Source: Fictibacillus gelatini DSM 15865 (GTDB lineage: Bacteria > Bacillota > Bacilli > Bacillales > Fictibacillaceae). Taken from it: 64,000 nucleotides of DNA. The stretch spans positions 310,001 through 374,000 of the forward strand of contig NZ_AUMP01000002.1 in the NCBI RefSeq assembly GCF_000430745.1, in the 5' to 3' direction. Made by a program: the position numbers and the translations under genes. Below are positions 16,647 to 26,894 of the stretch, piece by piece. Below the pieces are notes generated by a model that was not told the origin of the DNA, ran no database searches, and was given only the letters and a program-made list of their open reading frames with translations. The first letter of the stretch is position 1; the number at the start of each line of letters is the position of its first letter.

Positions 16647-18740
16647 ATGGACAAGACGATAAAAAAACGCGTTCGCATGATGCTGCTTATGGGGCTCGGC
16701 GGAATGCTTGTATTGCTTTTATTTATCGGTATTTATGTTCTTTTCAGCACAAAAATGGAACAGGAAAAAGCATCATTTCAAAAAGCTAACGCAAATAGCA
16801 AAAATATAGACCTTCAACTTTCAAAGATAAGAAAAATGGAACAAGAATTTTTGAACCACCCTTCACAAGAGCAACAAAAAAAGGTGAAAGATGCTCTTCT
16901 TACTTTGCAAAAAAACGTGCAAAACTATGCAAACACTTCTAATCGTGAGGATCAGAAAAACTTTAAAAAGGTAGTAGACGAACTAAATCAATATGAACAA
17001 TCGTTTAACTCAACCGCATCAATGTCGAAACAAATCGACCGCCTTAAGGCATCCATGAAGCAAATTTCAACTGACTTTGAAAAGGCTGTTCACACGATCA
17101 AAAATAAAGAATTGTTAACCCTCTATTTAATGTTGCAAAATGATGAGAAAGATTTTTTGTTAACGGTTGATGATCAGGCGATCGGGCAATTTAAAAAGAC
17201 AGCTCGCAAGTTTGATCGTAAAGTCGATACGATTCAATCGGTTCCACAAAAACAATTATCGGAATTTAAAACGAAAATGTTAAAGTATACAATGGCAGCT
17301 GATACAATTCAAACGTCTTCAAAAACGATAAAAACGATGGAAACCCGATTTGAAGCAACCGCGAAAAATGTTGAAAAAATGGTCGACGCGATTCAAAAAA
17401 GCAATGAGAAACGTTATGCTCAATTGATCAACAAACAGAACATTACAAAAATGGTGTTAGTTATTATTCTCATTAGTTTAAGCGTTTTAATGATTGCAGG
17501 TTTATTCTTTGTCGGCTTTAAACTTAGCCGCTCTATCACTTCTTCAATTGCAGCCTTAAAAAAAGGGGCAATGGTTATAGGCGGAGGGAATCTTGCCTTT
17601 CGGGTCGAAACAAAGACAAAAGACGAGATGGGAGAGCTGGCAGAAACCTTTAATATCATGGCGAAAAAAATGCAACGTTCCATGCGTGAGGTTCAACTTG
17701 CGGCCAAACAACTTGCAGCAAGTTCCCACCACCTGGCAGCCATTTCTGAAGAAACGACCGCACAAAGCGAAGAGGTTTCCGCATCAGTGGAGCAAGTAGC
17801 GGCAGGTGCTCAAACTCAAGCTGAACATTTGCATGAAAGCACCATTCTTTTAAACGGAGTAACCGAAGCCATTTATGAAACGGCTAAAGTTAGTGAACAA
17901 ATTGCTAACGATTCAAATCAGGCAAAGGAAAAAGGCAGAGCAGCTATGGAAATCGTCGAGCAGCTGAATGAACATTCTGAGCAGTTTCTATCACTTGCGA
18001 ATACGATTATTGCCGAAGTTCAAAGGGCAAGTAAACAATCGAAGCAAATTCACACGATTGTTTCCACCATTCAGGAAATCGCTGATAGCACCCATTTACT
18101 TGCCCTCAATGCGGCGATTGAATCTGCAAGAGCAGGGGAAGCGGGAAGGGGATTTGCTGTTGTTGCAACCGAAGTTCGAAACCTTGCGGAACGGTCAAAA
18201 AACGAAGCACGCCGCATTCAGCAGCTTGTTCAATCAATCGGGCAGCAGATGGACAATCTCGCAAAAGAAACGGATCATTTCGAACAATTACGTTCTGCTC
18301 AGTTAACAGCGGTAAAGAAAACAAAAAATGCGTTCGAAACTATATTAACGAACGTAACAGCGATCAATAAACGAATTCAAGAAGTGCAACTTGCTCAATC
18401 GAAGGTACAACATGCGAATAACGATTTAACAAATAAGCTTCATGAAGTAAGCGCGATTTCACAAGAATCGGCAGCGACAAGTGAACATGTCACAACTTCA
18501 AGCATTTATCAAAAAGAAGCGATTAATGAAGTTAGCCAATCCGCGAATCGATTACAACAAATTGCTTCCGTCCTTCAACAGGAAGTAGAACAATTTTATC
18601 TCGGCGAGAATCTTGAAGATTCCAGCCTGCAAAAAGAAGAGGATAGTATGAATGAGGCGGCGGCTTCTAACGAATTGCTTCTTGATGCCAGGCAGAGGGA
18701 AGAAGAGGCTGTAGCTTCCGTAAATCCTTCCAATGAATAA
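16647..18740 (+). CDS. Methyl-accepting chemotaxis protein
   Basis: 697 aa. TM1 at about residues 11-34, an extracytoplasmic helical sensor of about 230 residues (roughly 35-265), TM2 at about 267-292, HAMP to about 345, then the coiled-coil signalling domain with the conserved hairpin tip [18 protein letters not shown] near residue 485. The ligand is unknown; the sensor has no recognisable Cache pair and is rich in Lys/Gln helices. ATG 16647 follows AAAGGGAGGG. Not part of this locus in B. subtilis; the sigma-D promoter ties it to the motility regulon. Confidence 0.94.
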   Translation: MDKTIKKRVRMMLLMGLGGMLVLLLFIGIYVLFSTKMEQEKASFQKANANSKNIDLQLSKIRKMEQEFLNHPSQEQQKKVKDALLTLQKNVQNYANTSNREDQKNFKKVVDELNQYEQSFNSTASMSKQIDRLKASMKQISTDFEKAVHTIKNKELLTLYLMLQNDEKDFLLTVDDQAIGQFKKTARKFDRKVDTIQSVPQKQLSEFKTKMLKYTMAADTIQTSSKTIKTMETRFEATAKNVEKMVDAIQKSNEKRYAQLINKQNITKMVLVIILISLSVLMIAGLFFVGFKLSRSITSSIAALKKGAMVIGGGNLAFRVETKTKDEMGELAETFNIMAKKMQRSMREVQLAAKQLAASSHHLAAISEETTAQSEEVSASVEQVAAGAQTQAEHLHESTILLNGVTEAIYETAKVSEQIANDSNQAKEKGRAAMEIVEQLNEHSEQFLSLANTIIAEVQRASKQSKQIHTIVSTIQEIADSTHLLALNAAIESARAGEAGRGFAVVATEVRNLAERSKNEARRIQQLVQSIGQQMDNLAKETDHFEQLRSAQLTAVKKTKNAFETILTNVTAINKRIQEVQLAQSKVQHANNDLTNKLHEVSAISQESAATSEHVTTSSIYQKEAINEVSQSANRLQQIASVLQQEVEQFYLGENLEDSSLQKEEDSMNEAAASNELLLDARQREEEAVASVNPSNE

Positions 18741-18750
18741 AGTAAAAAAC

Positions 18751-18776
18751 GGGCTGATTGAATGGTCAGCCCATTT
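18751..18776. terminator. Bidirectional terminator between the MCP and NTPase genes
   Basis: Stem GGGCTGA/TCAGCCC (18751-18757 with 18766-18772). The T-tract is strongest on the minus side (GTTTTTTAC). Confidence 0.8.
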
Positions 18777-19260
18777 TGCATAAATATTGCCCGTATAGCA
18801 TTTTTACAATATGAACAAACATTTCATCACGAGAGATGATTCCGTTTGTAAAAATGCCGATTGCCCCTTCTTTTTTACTCACATTTTGATCAGAAGTGAG
18901 CTCGGCCATAACATCTCCTAGTTCGCTCCCATTATAAAGTGCAGCCGCAATGGATTCAGGTAAAGGTATTTTTGCACCGCTTGCAACAAAGGTATTGCCA
19001 TAACTGTCGACAAGCGCTCCCCAATTGCACAGATAAAGCACGTCCCCCATTCTGGTAACCCCGCCTTCCAGGCCAATCCCTATTTCGGCACCCTTTTCTA
19101 CACACTTCTTCGCCCTGTTTACAGCACCACGTTTCGTTTCTTCGTCGGAAAACGGCTGAGCGGAAACGCCTGATGGAACTTCAAAGGAAACTATCTCTTG
19201 ATTCAAGACCTGCTTGACTGCCTTTACTTTTGCGGGATTTTTTGATCCTATTGCAATCAT
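18766..19260 (-). CDS. DUF84/YjjX-type inosine/xanthosine triphosphatase
   Basis: A 164-aa protein of the non-canonical purine NTP phosphatase family related to YjjX. Signatures: IAIGSKNPAKVKAV at the N-terminus, SDEETKRGAVNRAK, GIGLEGGV and a C-terminal KKEGAIGIFTNGIISR. It probably hydrolyses ITP/XTP or oxidised nucleotides. Start at ATG 19260, 9 bp after AAGGAG, matches the family N-terminus; the 11-codon extension does not. The ytoP stop lies 45 bp upstream, so one transcript is likely. Confidence 0.88.
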   Translation of the reverse strand: MIAIGSKNPAKVKAVKQVLNQEIVSFEVPSGVSAQPFSDEETKRGAVNRAKKCVEKGAEIGIGLEGGVTRMGDVLYLCNWGALVDSYGNTFVASGAKIPLPESIAAALYNGSELGDVMAELTSDQNVSKKEGAIGIFTNGIISRDEMFVHIVKMLYGQYLCKMG

Positions 19261-19305
19261 CGATTTCGAGCTCCTTCTAGAAAAGATAACCATTGGCCGG
19301 CCCCT

Positions 19306-20370
19306 TTATCTGCTTCGGATGGAGTCGACCGTCGCCTTGTCTGTTGATTTTACTAATTGTATTAATAATTCTTTTGCTGCCGCATAGTCGTCAACATGAA
19401 TGATAGACGCATGCGTATGAACGTAACGGGAGCAAATTCCTATAACAGCTGAAGGAACTCCCCTGCCAGTCAAATGGACGCGCCCTGCATCCGTTCCGCC
19501 CTGGGAAACAAAGTATTGGTAAGGGATATGATGCGTTTCGGCCGTATCCAATACAAAATCTTTCATTCCTTGATGGGTCACCATCGAACGGTCAAGAATT
19601 CGCAATAATACTCCTTTGCCAAGTTGGCCAAACTCATCTTTATCCCCCGTCATATCGTTAGCAGGACTCGCATCAAGCGCATAAAAAATGTCCGGCTCAA
19701 TCATTGTGCTTGCCGTCTGTGCCCCGCGCAAGCCTACCTCTTCCTGCACAGTTGCACCCGAATACAGTTCATTCGGAAGGTCTATTCCTTTCAATTCTTT
19801 TAAAAGCTCAATAGCAAGTCCTACACCGTAACGGTTATCCCAGGCTTTTGCCATTATTTTTTTCGGATTGGCCATTGGTGTGAATGGACATATCGGGACA
19901 ATCATTTGACCTGGTTTAATGCCTAACTTTTTTGCATCTTCCCTGTCATCGGCTCCCACATCAATATACATATTTTTAATATCCATCGGTTTTTTCCGCT
20001 GGCTTTCCTGCAGTAAATGAGGCGGCGTCGAACCAATCACACCGATGACAGGGCCGTTATCTGTAATGATTTGAACCCGCTGGGCCAACAATACCTGGCT
20101 CCACCATCCACCAAGCGTTTGAAAGCGAAGCATTCCATTTTTCGTTATATTCGTAACCATAAACCCGACTTCATCCATATGACCTGCCACCATTACTTTC
20201 GGACCCTTCCCGCGCCTCACACCGAAAATACTGCCAAGTCCGTCCTGAATGACCTCATCCGCAACCGCTTCCAATTCTGTGCGGACAAACTTCCGAACTT
20301 CATGTTCGAAACCTGGTGCACCCGGCAGTTCAGTTAACGTTTTAAATAATTGTAAAGTATCGCTATTCAT
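19306..20370 (-). CDS. ytoP: M42-family aminopeptidase YtoP
   Basis: 354 aa. M42 glutamyl-aminopeptidase/deblocking-peptidase family, usually a large tetrahedral cytoplasmic complex with two metal ions. Ligand motifs: [12 protein letters not shown] (His/Asp), KAWDNRYG (bridging Asp), [11 protein letters not shown] (catalytic Glu-Glu), [10 protein letters not shown] (Asp) and a C-terminal [11 protein letters not shown] (His). GGAAAGGAG precedes the ATG. Confidence 0.93.
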   Translation of the reverse strand: MNSDTLQLFKTLTELPGAPGFEHEVRKFVRTELEAVADEVIQDGLGSIFGVRRGKGPKVMVAGHMDEVGFMVTNITKNGMLRFQTLGGWWSQVLLAQRVQIITDNGPVIGVIGSTPPHLLQESQRKKPMDIKNMYIDVGADDREDAKKLGIKPGQMIVPICPFTPMANPKKIMAKAWDNRYGVGLAIELLKELKGIDLPNELYSGATVQEEVGLRGAQTASTMIEPDIFYALDASPANDMTGDKDEFGQLGKGVLLRILDRSMVTHQGMKDFVLDTAETHHIPYQYFVSQGGTDAGRVHLTGRGVPSAVIGICSRYVHTHASIIHVDDYAAAKELLIQLVKSTDKATVDSIRSR

Positions 20371-20516
20371 AGTGACTCCTTTCCCTTACGGAAGTATGTA
20401 TACACTTATTTTAACTTCCTTATAAAGTTTTTACTATTGATTTGCTACAGGAGAATCTTCGACTTTGGTATACTGAAAAAAAGCAGGCTACTTGCTTAAA
20501 AAGGAGTGAACATGGG

Positions 20517-20825
20517 ATGAACACTAAAAAATGGCTTATAGCCGGAGCACTGGGGTTCGCAATTGGCTATACAATCGCTCAAAAAAATCGGGAGCTTATT
20601 TCTCCAGAACGTGCATTAAAACGATTAAAAGAATCCGCCCAGAAGAAATTCACAGTAACCGGTTCATGGATTCATGTTAAGCCGGAGTCGATTGAGCGCT
20701 TCAAACTCCCTTATACCGTTTATCGCGGCGGAATTTCCACTTTGGAAAATAACCGGTTAAACCAATATGAATTCCTTATTGATGCAAAAAGCGGATCCAT
20801 CCTGGAACTTTCAGCTATCAATTAG
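20517..20825 (+). CDS. ytzB: PepSY-domain membrane protein YtzB
   Basis: 102 aa: a short N-terminal hydrophobic segment (WLIAGALGFAIGYTIA, about residues 5-20) and a compact PepSY-like domain ending LNQYEFLIDAKSGSILEL. Such proteins are thought to modulate extracytoplasmic peptidases. ATG 20517 is in frame 9 bp after AAGGAGTG and matches the YtzB size; the nearer ATG at 20512 is out of frame and stops at once. Followed by a strong terminator. Confidence 0.85.
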   Translation: MNTKKWLIAGALGFAIGYTIAQKNRELISPERALKRLKESAQKKFTVTGSWIHVKPESIERFKLPYTVYRGGISTLENNRLNQYEFLIDAKSGSILELSAIN

Positions 20826-20826
20826 A

Positions 20827-20862
20827 AAAAAGCACCGTTTAGCGTGAAACGGTGCTTTTTCC
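20827..20862. terminator. Strong bidirectional terminator after ytzB
   Basis: A perfect 14-bp stem AAAAAGCACCGTTT / AAACGGTGCTTTTT with a 6-nt loop, between convergent genes. Confidence 0.92.
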
Positions 20863-20864
20863 TG

Positions 20865-21401
20865 TTAATTAAACGATTTAGATTGGTTATAGACGTTGTT
20901 TTTAATCTTCCATTCCGTTGAAAGATATTGACGTTTTTCCCATACTGTCATTAAGAGAATCGGCACGATAAGAATAAGAGCTAACAATAAGCAGATGACA
21001 ACGGAATCACGGTGTTCCCCTTTTTGGTCTTCATGCGCTTTTACATAGCTTTTAAATTCAGAACCGATTTTCGCTGTTTCTTGATCGGTTAACATTAATT
21101 TTTTAGCCGGATTATACGCAACAATATCAGTATGTGATGTTACAAAAATGTTGTCACGAACCGTTTTATAATGAGCAACCGCAACAACGACTTGATCAGT
21201 TTTTAGCTCTTTATCTTCGTTGGAAACGGTTTGTACGTTGTCAAACGTAATGGAGCCTTTTTTCAAATCATAGTGTTCTGCTTTAAGTCCTTTTTCAATC
21301 GCTTTTTCCATGCCGGCAGGTACTGAAGCTGCTGATGCTACTGATACAAATGAAAAAATAAATACAAATGCAGAAAGAGCTGCAAATAATTTCTTTTTCA
21401 T
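20865..21401 (-). CDS. Secreted/membrane-anchored protein of unknown function
   Basis: 178 aa. Cleavable signal peptide MKKKLFAALSAFVFIFSFVSVASA with a predicted AxA-type site before ASVP, a soluble domain of about 100 residues, one transmembrane helix (VVICLLLALILIVPILLMTVW, about 133-153) and a short basic tail. The topology gives an outside domain tethered by the C-terminus. Start at ATG 21401, after GAGGGGGA. I do not recognise the family; the external domain has no cysteines or clear catalytic motif. Confidence 0.8.
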   Translation of the reverse strand: MKKKLFAALSAFVFIFSFVSVASAASVPAGMEKAIEKGLKAEHYDLKKGSITFDNVQTVSNEDKELKTDQVVVAVAHYKTVRDNIFVTSHTDIVAYNPAKKLMLTDQETAKIGSEFKSYVKAHEDQKGEHRDSVVICLLLALILIVPILLMTVWEKRQYLSTEWKIKNNVYNQSKSFN

Positions 21402-21560
21402 ACATATCCCCCTCAAATATATATATAAAATCAAAATACTACCATTCTTTGTACTTCTCCATCATACCACAAATTTATCATTTTCTAACTAACAGTTTTC
21501 TGGAAAAAATGTGACAGTTTTATAAACCATTCATTAAAATATGATAAAATAAAGCCTTCT

Positions 21561-22394
21561 TTACCGTGATCGGGTTACTTGATCAATGATCGTTCCATCC
21601 TCGTCCCATTTGACCGCCCGATAAATCGCATCGTGGTAAAACATATACCAAACGTTTGGCTTGATCCATTTTTGCTTTGCGAAGATGGAATCCATCGGAT
21701 AGTCATCATAGGCTAGTACCCAGAGCGGGTTATAATGAGCATGAGTCGGCATTAAATCGGCCATATGCATCACTTTCTCACCACCCGTATCAATTGAAAT
21801 AATACTGTGGCCATTACTATGACCGCCGGTATGAATCATCTTTAATCCATCGGCCACTTCCAGTTCATCCGTAAACGGTTCTACTTGATGCTGAATCGGC
21901 TTCCAGTTTTCTTCCCAATATGTATTTCTCGAACGGATATTAGGCTCTCTCATTTCATCCCATTCGGTCTTGGAAGTGTAAATGACAGCGTTCTCAAAAA
22001 CAGGAACTAGCTTTCCATCTTCCCATTTCGTAAGGCCGCACGCATGGTCAAAATGCATATGTGTCATCAAAATAATATCGATATCTTTTGGCGTTAAGCC
22101 AAGCTTTGCGAGACTTCCTTCAATCGACGATTCTTCGATGACCCCATAGTTCCGCTTTTGCTTATCGTTTAATTTTCCTTTGCCAATACCCGATTCAACC
22201 AAAATCGTCTTTCCGAACCCTTGAAGTAACAAAGGGTCTGTACGAAGTTCGATCTGGTTTAATTCATTCACCGTATATTTTTTGCTCCATAACGGCTTCG
22301 GAACGACACCAAACATGGCACCGCCATCCATAAAAGTGACGCCTCCATTTAACCAAGTTACCGTCATTTTCCCTATCGTCCACTGATCCATCAT
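21561..22394 (-). CDS. ytnP: YtnP-type metallo-beta-lactamase-fold hydrolase
   Basis: 277 aa with the dinuclear zinc motif [10 protein letters not shown] (HxHxDH), a later histidine in TGGHSNGHS, and an Asp/His pair further on (MADLMP, FYHD). B. subtilis YtnP is a lactonase that degrades quorum-sensing lactones; this orthologue is likely similar but the substrate is inferred. The first of two adjacent ATGs is used; GGAGGG suits either. No signal peptide. Confidence 0.9.
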   Translation of the reverse strand: MMDQWTIGKMTVTWLNGGVTFMDGGAMFGVVPKPLWSKKYTVNELNQIELRTDPLLLQGFGKTILVESGIGKGKLNDKQKRNYGVIEESSIEGSLAKLGLTPKDIDIILMTHMHFDHACGLTKWEDGKLVPVFENAVIYTSKTEWDEMREPNIRSRNTYWEENWKPIQHQVEPFTDELEVADGLKMIHTGGHSNGHSIISIDTGGEKVMHMADLMPTHAHYNPLWVLAYDDYPMDSIFAKQKWIKPNVWYMFYHDAIYRAVKWDEDGTIIDQVTRSR

Positions 22395-22478
22395 TCTTCC
22401 CTCCGGCTCACCGGCTTCAAAATAAGCCGTTTTCTCTATAGAAAATTCTGAATTAAGTGTAACACAGTTTTACGATAA

Positions 22479-22510
22479 AAAAAATAATCCGGAATGCCGG
22501 ATTATTTTTT
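22479..22510 (-). terminator. trmB terminator
   Basis: A perfect 14-bp stem AAAAAATAATCCGG / CCGGATTATTTTTT with a 4-nt loop, overlapping the trmB stop. Confidence 0.9.
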
Positions 22511-23149
22511 TGAACGGAAGACAGCTTCCACTCGATAAATGCGAAAGCCTTTTTGTGAAAATTTTTCTTCATATTCGGTCATGACATTACCTTCAAAATC
22601 ACTTTTATGAAGATCGAGGCTTATATTATTTAAGATCATTCCGTATTTTGAAAAGCTGTGCAATGAATATTCAAATAAACCTTGATTGTCGGTTTTAAAA
22701 TGAATTTCTCCATTTTCCTTTAAAATGTGTTCATAAATTTTTAAGAAATTTTCTGAAGTAAGCCTCCGCTTTTCATGTTTATTTTTTGGCCATGGATCAG
22801 AAAAATTCAAATAAATTCGATCCACTTCAGAAGCCTCAAATATATCCGGCAACTTCAATGCATTTTCACGAATAAGCTTCACATTCGGAATACCGGCATT
22901 TAAAATGTTATCTAAAGCTGAAACGAGGATACTATCATAAATTTCCATTCCAATATAATTAATTTCCGGATGCAACTTGCCCATACCAGTAATAAACTGG
23001 CCTTTTCCCGTTCCGACTTCAAGGTGAATCGGATGTTGATTAGAGAAAAATTCCTTCCATTTCCCTCTTCTCTCTTCAAGGTGTTGTGCAACAATTTCAG
23101 GATGTTGTCTTAATTTATCTTTCGCCCATGGCTTAAAACGCTGACGCAT
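22502..23149 (-). CDS. trmB: tRNA (guanine-N7-)-methyltransferase
   Basis: 215 aa; makes m7G46 in the tRNA variable loop using SAM. Marks: LEVGTGKGQFI (SAM motif I), YIGMEIYDSIL, YLNFSDPWPKNKHEKRRL (the DPWPK catalytic signature) and FKTDNQGLFEYSL. Equivalent to B. subtilis YtmQ/TrmB and in the same position next to ytzH and ytmP. AAAGGAG precedes the ATG by 10 bp. Confidence 0.96.
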   Translation of the reverse strand: MRQRFKPWAKDKLRQHPEIVAQHLEERRGKWKEFFSNQHPIHLEVGTGKGQFITGMGKLHPEINYIGMEIYDSILVSALDNILNAGIPNVKLIRENALKLPDIFEASEVDRIYLNFSDPWPKNKHEKRRLTSENFLKIYEHILKENGEIHFKTDNQGLFEYSLHSFSKYGMILNNISLDLHKSDFEGNVMTEYEEKFSQKGFRIYRVEAVFRSKK

Positions 23150-23217
23150 TCATCATATCTCCTTTTACATTACAGTTCCCTTCGCATTTTAACATGAAAA
23201 AAAGAGAAACAAAAGAA

Positions 23218-23246
23218 CCGGTAAATCTTTACCGGCCCTTTTTTGA
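23218..23246 (+). terminator. Terminator-like hairpin between divergent trmB and ytzH
   Basis: CCGGTAAA / TTTACCGG with a 2-nt loop, then CCCTTTTTT in the rightward direction. It lies between two divergent genes, so the transcript it would end is not obvious. Confidence 0.6.
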
Positions 23247-23302
23247 ATAAACATTTGCATATTCCATAATCTATTATCAATAATTAAAAGGTGGTGTATA
23301 CA

Positions 23303-23587
23303 ATGCCTCTTGACTACCAACATCAACTAAATTTACTTCGAGACTTATTACAAGATCATCAAACCGATTGCAACGGAACGGCAGCCGAATGCGCCCAGTT
23401 GCAACGATTAGCCAGACAGTTAATGAACCATGGCGATGTTCATGAAAAAATTAAAGAAACACTGCAATCCGTCCATGATTACAGTTATGTGGGCGCAACT
23501 CACCAAAAGTTAGATGACCATATTTATCAACATCAGACCCATCTTAAAAATTGGGTAGACACCATTGATTCCCACCATGCATTTTAA
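23303..23587 (+). CDS. ytzH: YtzH-like small protein
   Basis: 94 aa, cytoplasmic, predicted helical, rich in His/Gln (YQHQLNLLRDLLQDHQTDC near the start, HQTHLKNWV near the end). It matches the YtzH family, whose function is unknown. ATG 23303 follows GGTGG by 8 bp. Its place between trmB and ytmP is conserved with B. subtilis. Confidence 0.82.
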   Translation: MPLDYQHQLNLLRDLLQDHQTDCNGTAAECAQLQRLARQLMNHGDVHEKIKETLQSVHDYSYVGATHQKLDDHIYQHQTHLKNWVDTIDSHHAF

Positions 23588-23597
23588 CAAGCGTACG

Positions 23598-24401
23598 TCA
23601 GCTTTTATGGTTCGCCATCATTTTTGAGGACATAAGCTGACGTAAAAAATTCATCCAGTACTGTTTTTCGGCACTTTTTTCCCGTTCTGTATGCCAAAAA
23701 ATAGATTGAATCGTCTGGACAATAACATACCAGAACATGCGTTTTTGTAAATTTTCCGTCAGCTCTAATCCATAATTATGAAGCCATGCTTTCCATTCAA
23801 CTTCCGGAACGTACCAATACAATAACATTCCAAGATCAAGAGCGGGATCGGCAATCATCGCCCCATCCCAATCGATTAAAAACAGCTCTTCCTGTTCGCT
23901 AATTAACCAATTATTATGGTTAATGTCGCAGTGGCAAACGACTTTATGTTCATATTCGATATGATCTTTTTCACGTGCTAAAAAATCGAAAGCGCTATGA
24001 ATATCTTCCGGCAATTTCTCAATTCCCGACATTCTCGCTTGAATGTCTTTAAGAATAAGATCGGGACTTAGCGGTGTTTTGCCAAGTCTTTTTAACATTC
24101 CTAACAACTCAGTTGAACGATGAATTTTTCCTAATAATTCCGCAACAGGCTTTTTCAACATTTCAGATGCCTTTAGCTCTCTTCCATCCAACCATACTTG
24201 TGCTGTAATGACATCCCCATTGGCCAAACGTTTCGTCCATAATAGCTTTGGAACAATGCCTTCCGCAGACAATACAGCGAGAAAAGGTGACGAATTACGC
24301 TTAAGAAATAATTTCTGTTCTCCTTGCTGTGCCAAATAAGCTTCTCCTGTTGCCCCACCTGCAGATACAACTTCCCAATCTTCACCTAATATATATTCCA
24401 A
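23598..24401 (-). CDS. ytmP: Aminoglycoside/choline-kinase-like phosphotransferase YtmP
   Basis: 267 aa if TTG 24401 is used. The kinase-like catalytic loop CHCDINHNNWL and the metal-binding LIDWDGAMIADPALDLG are intact, and a GGATGEAYL glycine-rich loop starts the fold. The family phosphorylates small amines, sugars or antibiotics; the substrate here is unknown. I prefer TTG (MEYILGEDWEV) because AAGGTG lies 6 bp upstream and it matches the YtmP N-terminus; an ATG 54 bp upstream is the alternative. Confidence 0.87.
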   Translation of the reverse strand: MEYILGEDWEVVSAGGATGEAYLAQQGEQKLFLKRNSSPFLAVLSAEGIVPKLLWTKRLANGDVITAQVWLDGRELKASEMLKKPVAELLGKIHRSTELLGMLKRLGKTPLSPDLILKDIQARMSGIEKLPEDIHSAFDFLAREKDHIEYEHKVVCHCDINHNNWLISEQEELFLIDWDGAMIADPALDLGMLLYWYVPEVEWKAWLHNYGLELTENLQKRMFWYVIVQTIQSIFWHTEREKSAEKQYWMNFLRQLMSSKMMANHKS

Positions 24402-24536
24402 CCCGTTCACCTTCAATCTTTTGCGGAAAATTTCTATCCAATTACTTAACAGCAAGATTCCTCTACAAATTCATTATTTTATCATAAATCGATGCAAAAT
24501 CGTACACTTTTCTTATCAATAGCGAAATCTATGCTG

Positions 24537-26684
24537 TTAAGAAGGCAGAAAGACAATCGTAAAGCTTAATGGGGATACGGTAATACGTGGTTCATCCAGT
24601 TTATATAAACCCGCCTCATTTATCCGGTCTCCTTCAACTGCAATGATCCACTTTGTCTCCCCCGGCAACTTGACCGTCCTTTCTTCCAGCGTTTGATTAA
24701 AAAGAACGATAATCTCTTTCCAACTGTCAATGGATTGGACAGACCGAATCCAATACGCAATGACTCCGTCCTGCTCGTTTTCTAAAAAAGAGACATGCTT
24801 TTTGATTTGTTCAGAGAAACGTATCCGAAAAGCGGCGTGATTTTTTCTGAGCTGGATAAGTTTCCTGAAGAAGTGCACATCATTTTCATAGTGCGCTTTT
24901 CGCATCCAATCCAACCGATTGACTGTATCCCCCGATTGATAACTGTTCGGATCGCCGAATTTCGTTCTGAAAAATTCCTGTCCGGCATGGATAAAAGGAA
25001 CCCCCTGTGAAAGAAGGACAAAAGCCATTCCGAGCCGCTGGCGCCTCCTTCTTATTTGTTCCTCTTCATGCGGATGAATGATGGATAGTCGATCCCATAA
25101 TGTATGATTATCGTGACATTCAATATAATTGATGCTCTGTCCCGGGTCAAGGAATAAGGAGTTGCAGTTTCCTGTCATGCATTCTTTAAGGTCGATCGTT
25201 TGAGAGGGATTCCCATCAATCCACCCTTCTCGTGAAGTCGTGAAAACATTTCCTTTTACTGTATCCCTAAACCGGTCATTAAAAAAGGAAATGCCAGGCA
25301 ATTTTTTTGCTAAATCGATTTTCGCTTTTTTATTTTCATCCAAAAGGGTATTCATATTCCATCCTTCACCAAGAAGAAAAATCGAAGGATTAATGTTTGA
25401 CAGCTCTTTTTGAATGAGATTCATCGTTTCAATATCATGAATCCCCATCAAATCAAAGCGGAAACCATCAACTTTGTATTCCGTCGCCCAATATTTGACG
25501 GAATCGATCATAAATTTTCTCATCATAGCCCGTTCCGACGCTGTATCATTTCCAACACCGGTCCCATTGATCGGATTTCCTCCACGATCGTACCGAAAAT
25601 AGTAACCCGGAACAATTTTTTCAAAAGAAGATGCCTCGCGGATATACGTATGGTTATAAACAACATCGAAAATGACGCGTAAGCCTCTTTCGTGAAGGGC
25701 TAAAATTAATTGTTTCAATTCCTTAATGCGGCAAGCCGGATCAATCGGATCAGTAGAATACGAGCCTTCTGGGGCATTGTAATGAACGGGATCATATCCC
25801 CAATTATAATTCGGGTACTTGCCCAATTCATCTACGCTTCCAAAATCATTGACAGGCAATAATTCTACGTGTGTAATCCCGAGGGAAGTTAAATAATCCA
25901 GCCCTGTAACCGTTCCATTTGGCCCGGTCGTCCCTCCTTCCGTAAACCCGAGAAACTTCCCTTTCGACTGAATGCCGCTCTCAGGATGGATAGAAAAATC
26001 ACGGACATGGACTTCATAAATAATGCTGTCGGTTTTTGAAATAGAGGGAAGACGATGAGCACGCTTCCAATTTTCCGGATCCGTTTTCGCCAGGTTCATT
26101 ACAACTCCCCTTCTTCCATTAGCGGTAACCGCTTTAGCATAAGGGTCAACAGCTTCATTCGTTTGATGATTAACCCGGACGATATAACAATATTCTTTTA
26201 AATGGAAATCACCAGGCAGTTTAATATGCCACTCCCCACGAATCCCTCGTTCCATTGGATATTCCTTTACCGCCCCGGGCGACTCCCAAACTTTTAAACG
26301 GAGATTCGTTGCCGTCGGCGCCCATACTTTAAATTGTGTCCATTCGGGCGTATAAACCGCTCCTAAATCAGCTCCGTCATAAGCAAACCTCTTGTCAAAT
26401 TCTTCTGTCCTGACTATCGCTCCTGTATTTAGCGGGTACGTTTCACCATGTGATCCTACAATAAAATAATCTTTGCCTAATGGAAGTTCTTCCTGAACAT
26501 ACATATGAAGCAAAAGACGTCCATCTCCCCTTTCCTCCGCTAATTTTAGAAGAGGATAAACCTTTGTATCATCTTTTACAAAAAAGGAGGATTCACCTAT
26601 ATCATCTGCATGAATGACTAACGTCACTTTTGAAAACGTATCTAAATAGGCTTCAAGTTGTATTGGTTTCTTAACATTTTGCAT
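24537..26684 (-). CDS. amyX: Type I pullulanase (GH13)
   Basis: 715 aa. Cleaves alpha-1,6 branches in pullulan/maltodextrins; no signal peptide, so intracellular. Modules: N-terminal beta-sandwich and CBM48-like region (about 1-210), the YNWGYDPVHYNAPEG type I signature near 290, the catalytic barrel with VVYNHT (about 340), GFRFDLMGI (nucleophile Asp, about 409), LLGEGWNM (acid Glu) and ECHDNHTLWD, then a C-terminal beta domain. Size as B. subtilis AmyX. The GGGGAGGG site is 13 bp from the ATG, longer than usual. Confidence 0.95.
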   Translation of the reverse strand: MQNVKKPIQLEAYLDTFSKVTLVIHADDIGESSFFVKDDTKVYPLLKLAEERGDGRLLLHMYVQEELPLGKDYFIVGSHGETYPLNTGAIVRTEEFDKRFAYDGADLGAVYTPEWTQFKVWAPTATNLRLKVWESPGAVKEYPMERGIRGEWHIKLPGDFHLKEYCYIVRVNHQTNEAVDPYAKAVTANGRRGVVMNLAKTDPENWKRAHRLPSISKTDSIIYEVHVRDFSIHPESGIQSKGKFLGFTEGGTTGPNGTVTGLDYLTSLGITHVELLPVNDFGSVDELGKYPNYNWGYDPVHYNAPEGSYSTDPIDPACRIKELKQLILALHERGLRVIFDVVYNHTYIREASSFEKIVPGYYFRYDRGGNPINGTGVGNDTASERAMMRKFMIDSVKYWATEYKVDGFRFDLMGIHDIETMNLIQKELSNINPSIFLLGEGWNMNTLLDENKKAKIDLAKKLPGISFFNDRFRDTVKGNVFTTSREGWIDGNPSQTIDLKECMTGNCNSLFLDPGQSINYIECHDNHTLWDRLSIIHPHEEEQIRRRRQRLGMAFVLLSQGVPFIHAGQEFFRTKFGDPNSYQSGDTVNRLDWMRKAHYENDVHFFRKLIQLRKNHAAFRIRFSEQIKKHVSFLENEQDGVIAYWIRSVQSIDSWKEIIVLFNQTLEERTVKLPGETKWIIAVEGDRINEAGLYKLDEPRITVSPLSFTIVFLPS

Positions 26685-26790
26685 AGCAACAGAGGGTCCC
26701 TCCCCATGTATGACCTTTACTTTTAATATATTGCTTGCTTGTTAGAATGGTTATTGCCCCATATATAAAATCTATTTTTTGCCCAAAAGT

Positions 26791-26822
26791 AAAAAAAGTG
26801 TATCTATTTACATGATACACTC
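26791..26822 (-). terminator. Terminator after ytlQ
   Basis: Stem AGTGTATC/GATACACT (26797-26804 with 26814-26821), followed leftward by TTTTTTT. It lies about 75 bp past the ytlQ stop. Confidence 0.8.
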
Positions 26823-26894
26823 ATACTAAAGACTTTAATCCATTTTAAATTTATTTCATTTTAAACAATGACGCGCGCCAACGGCAATCTTTTT

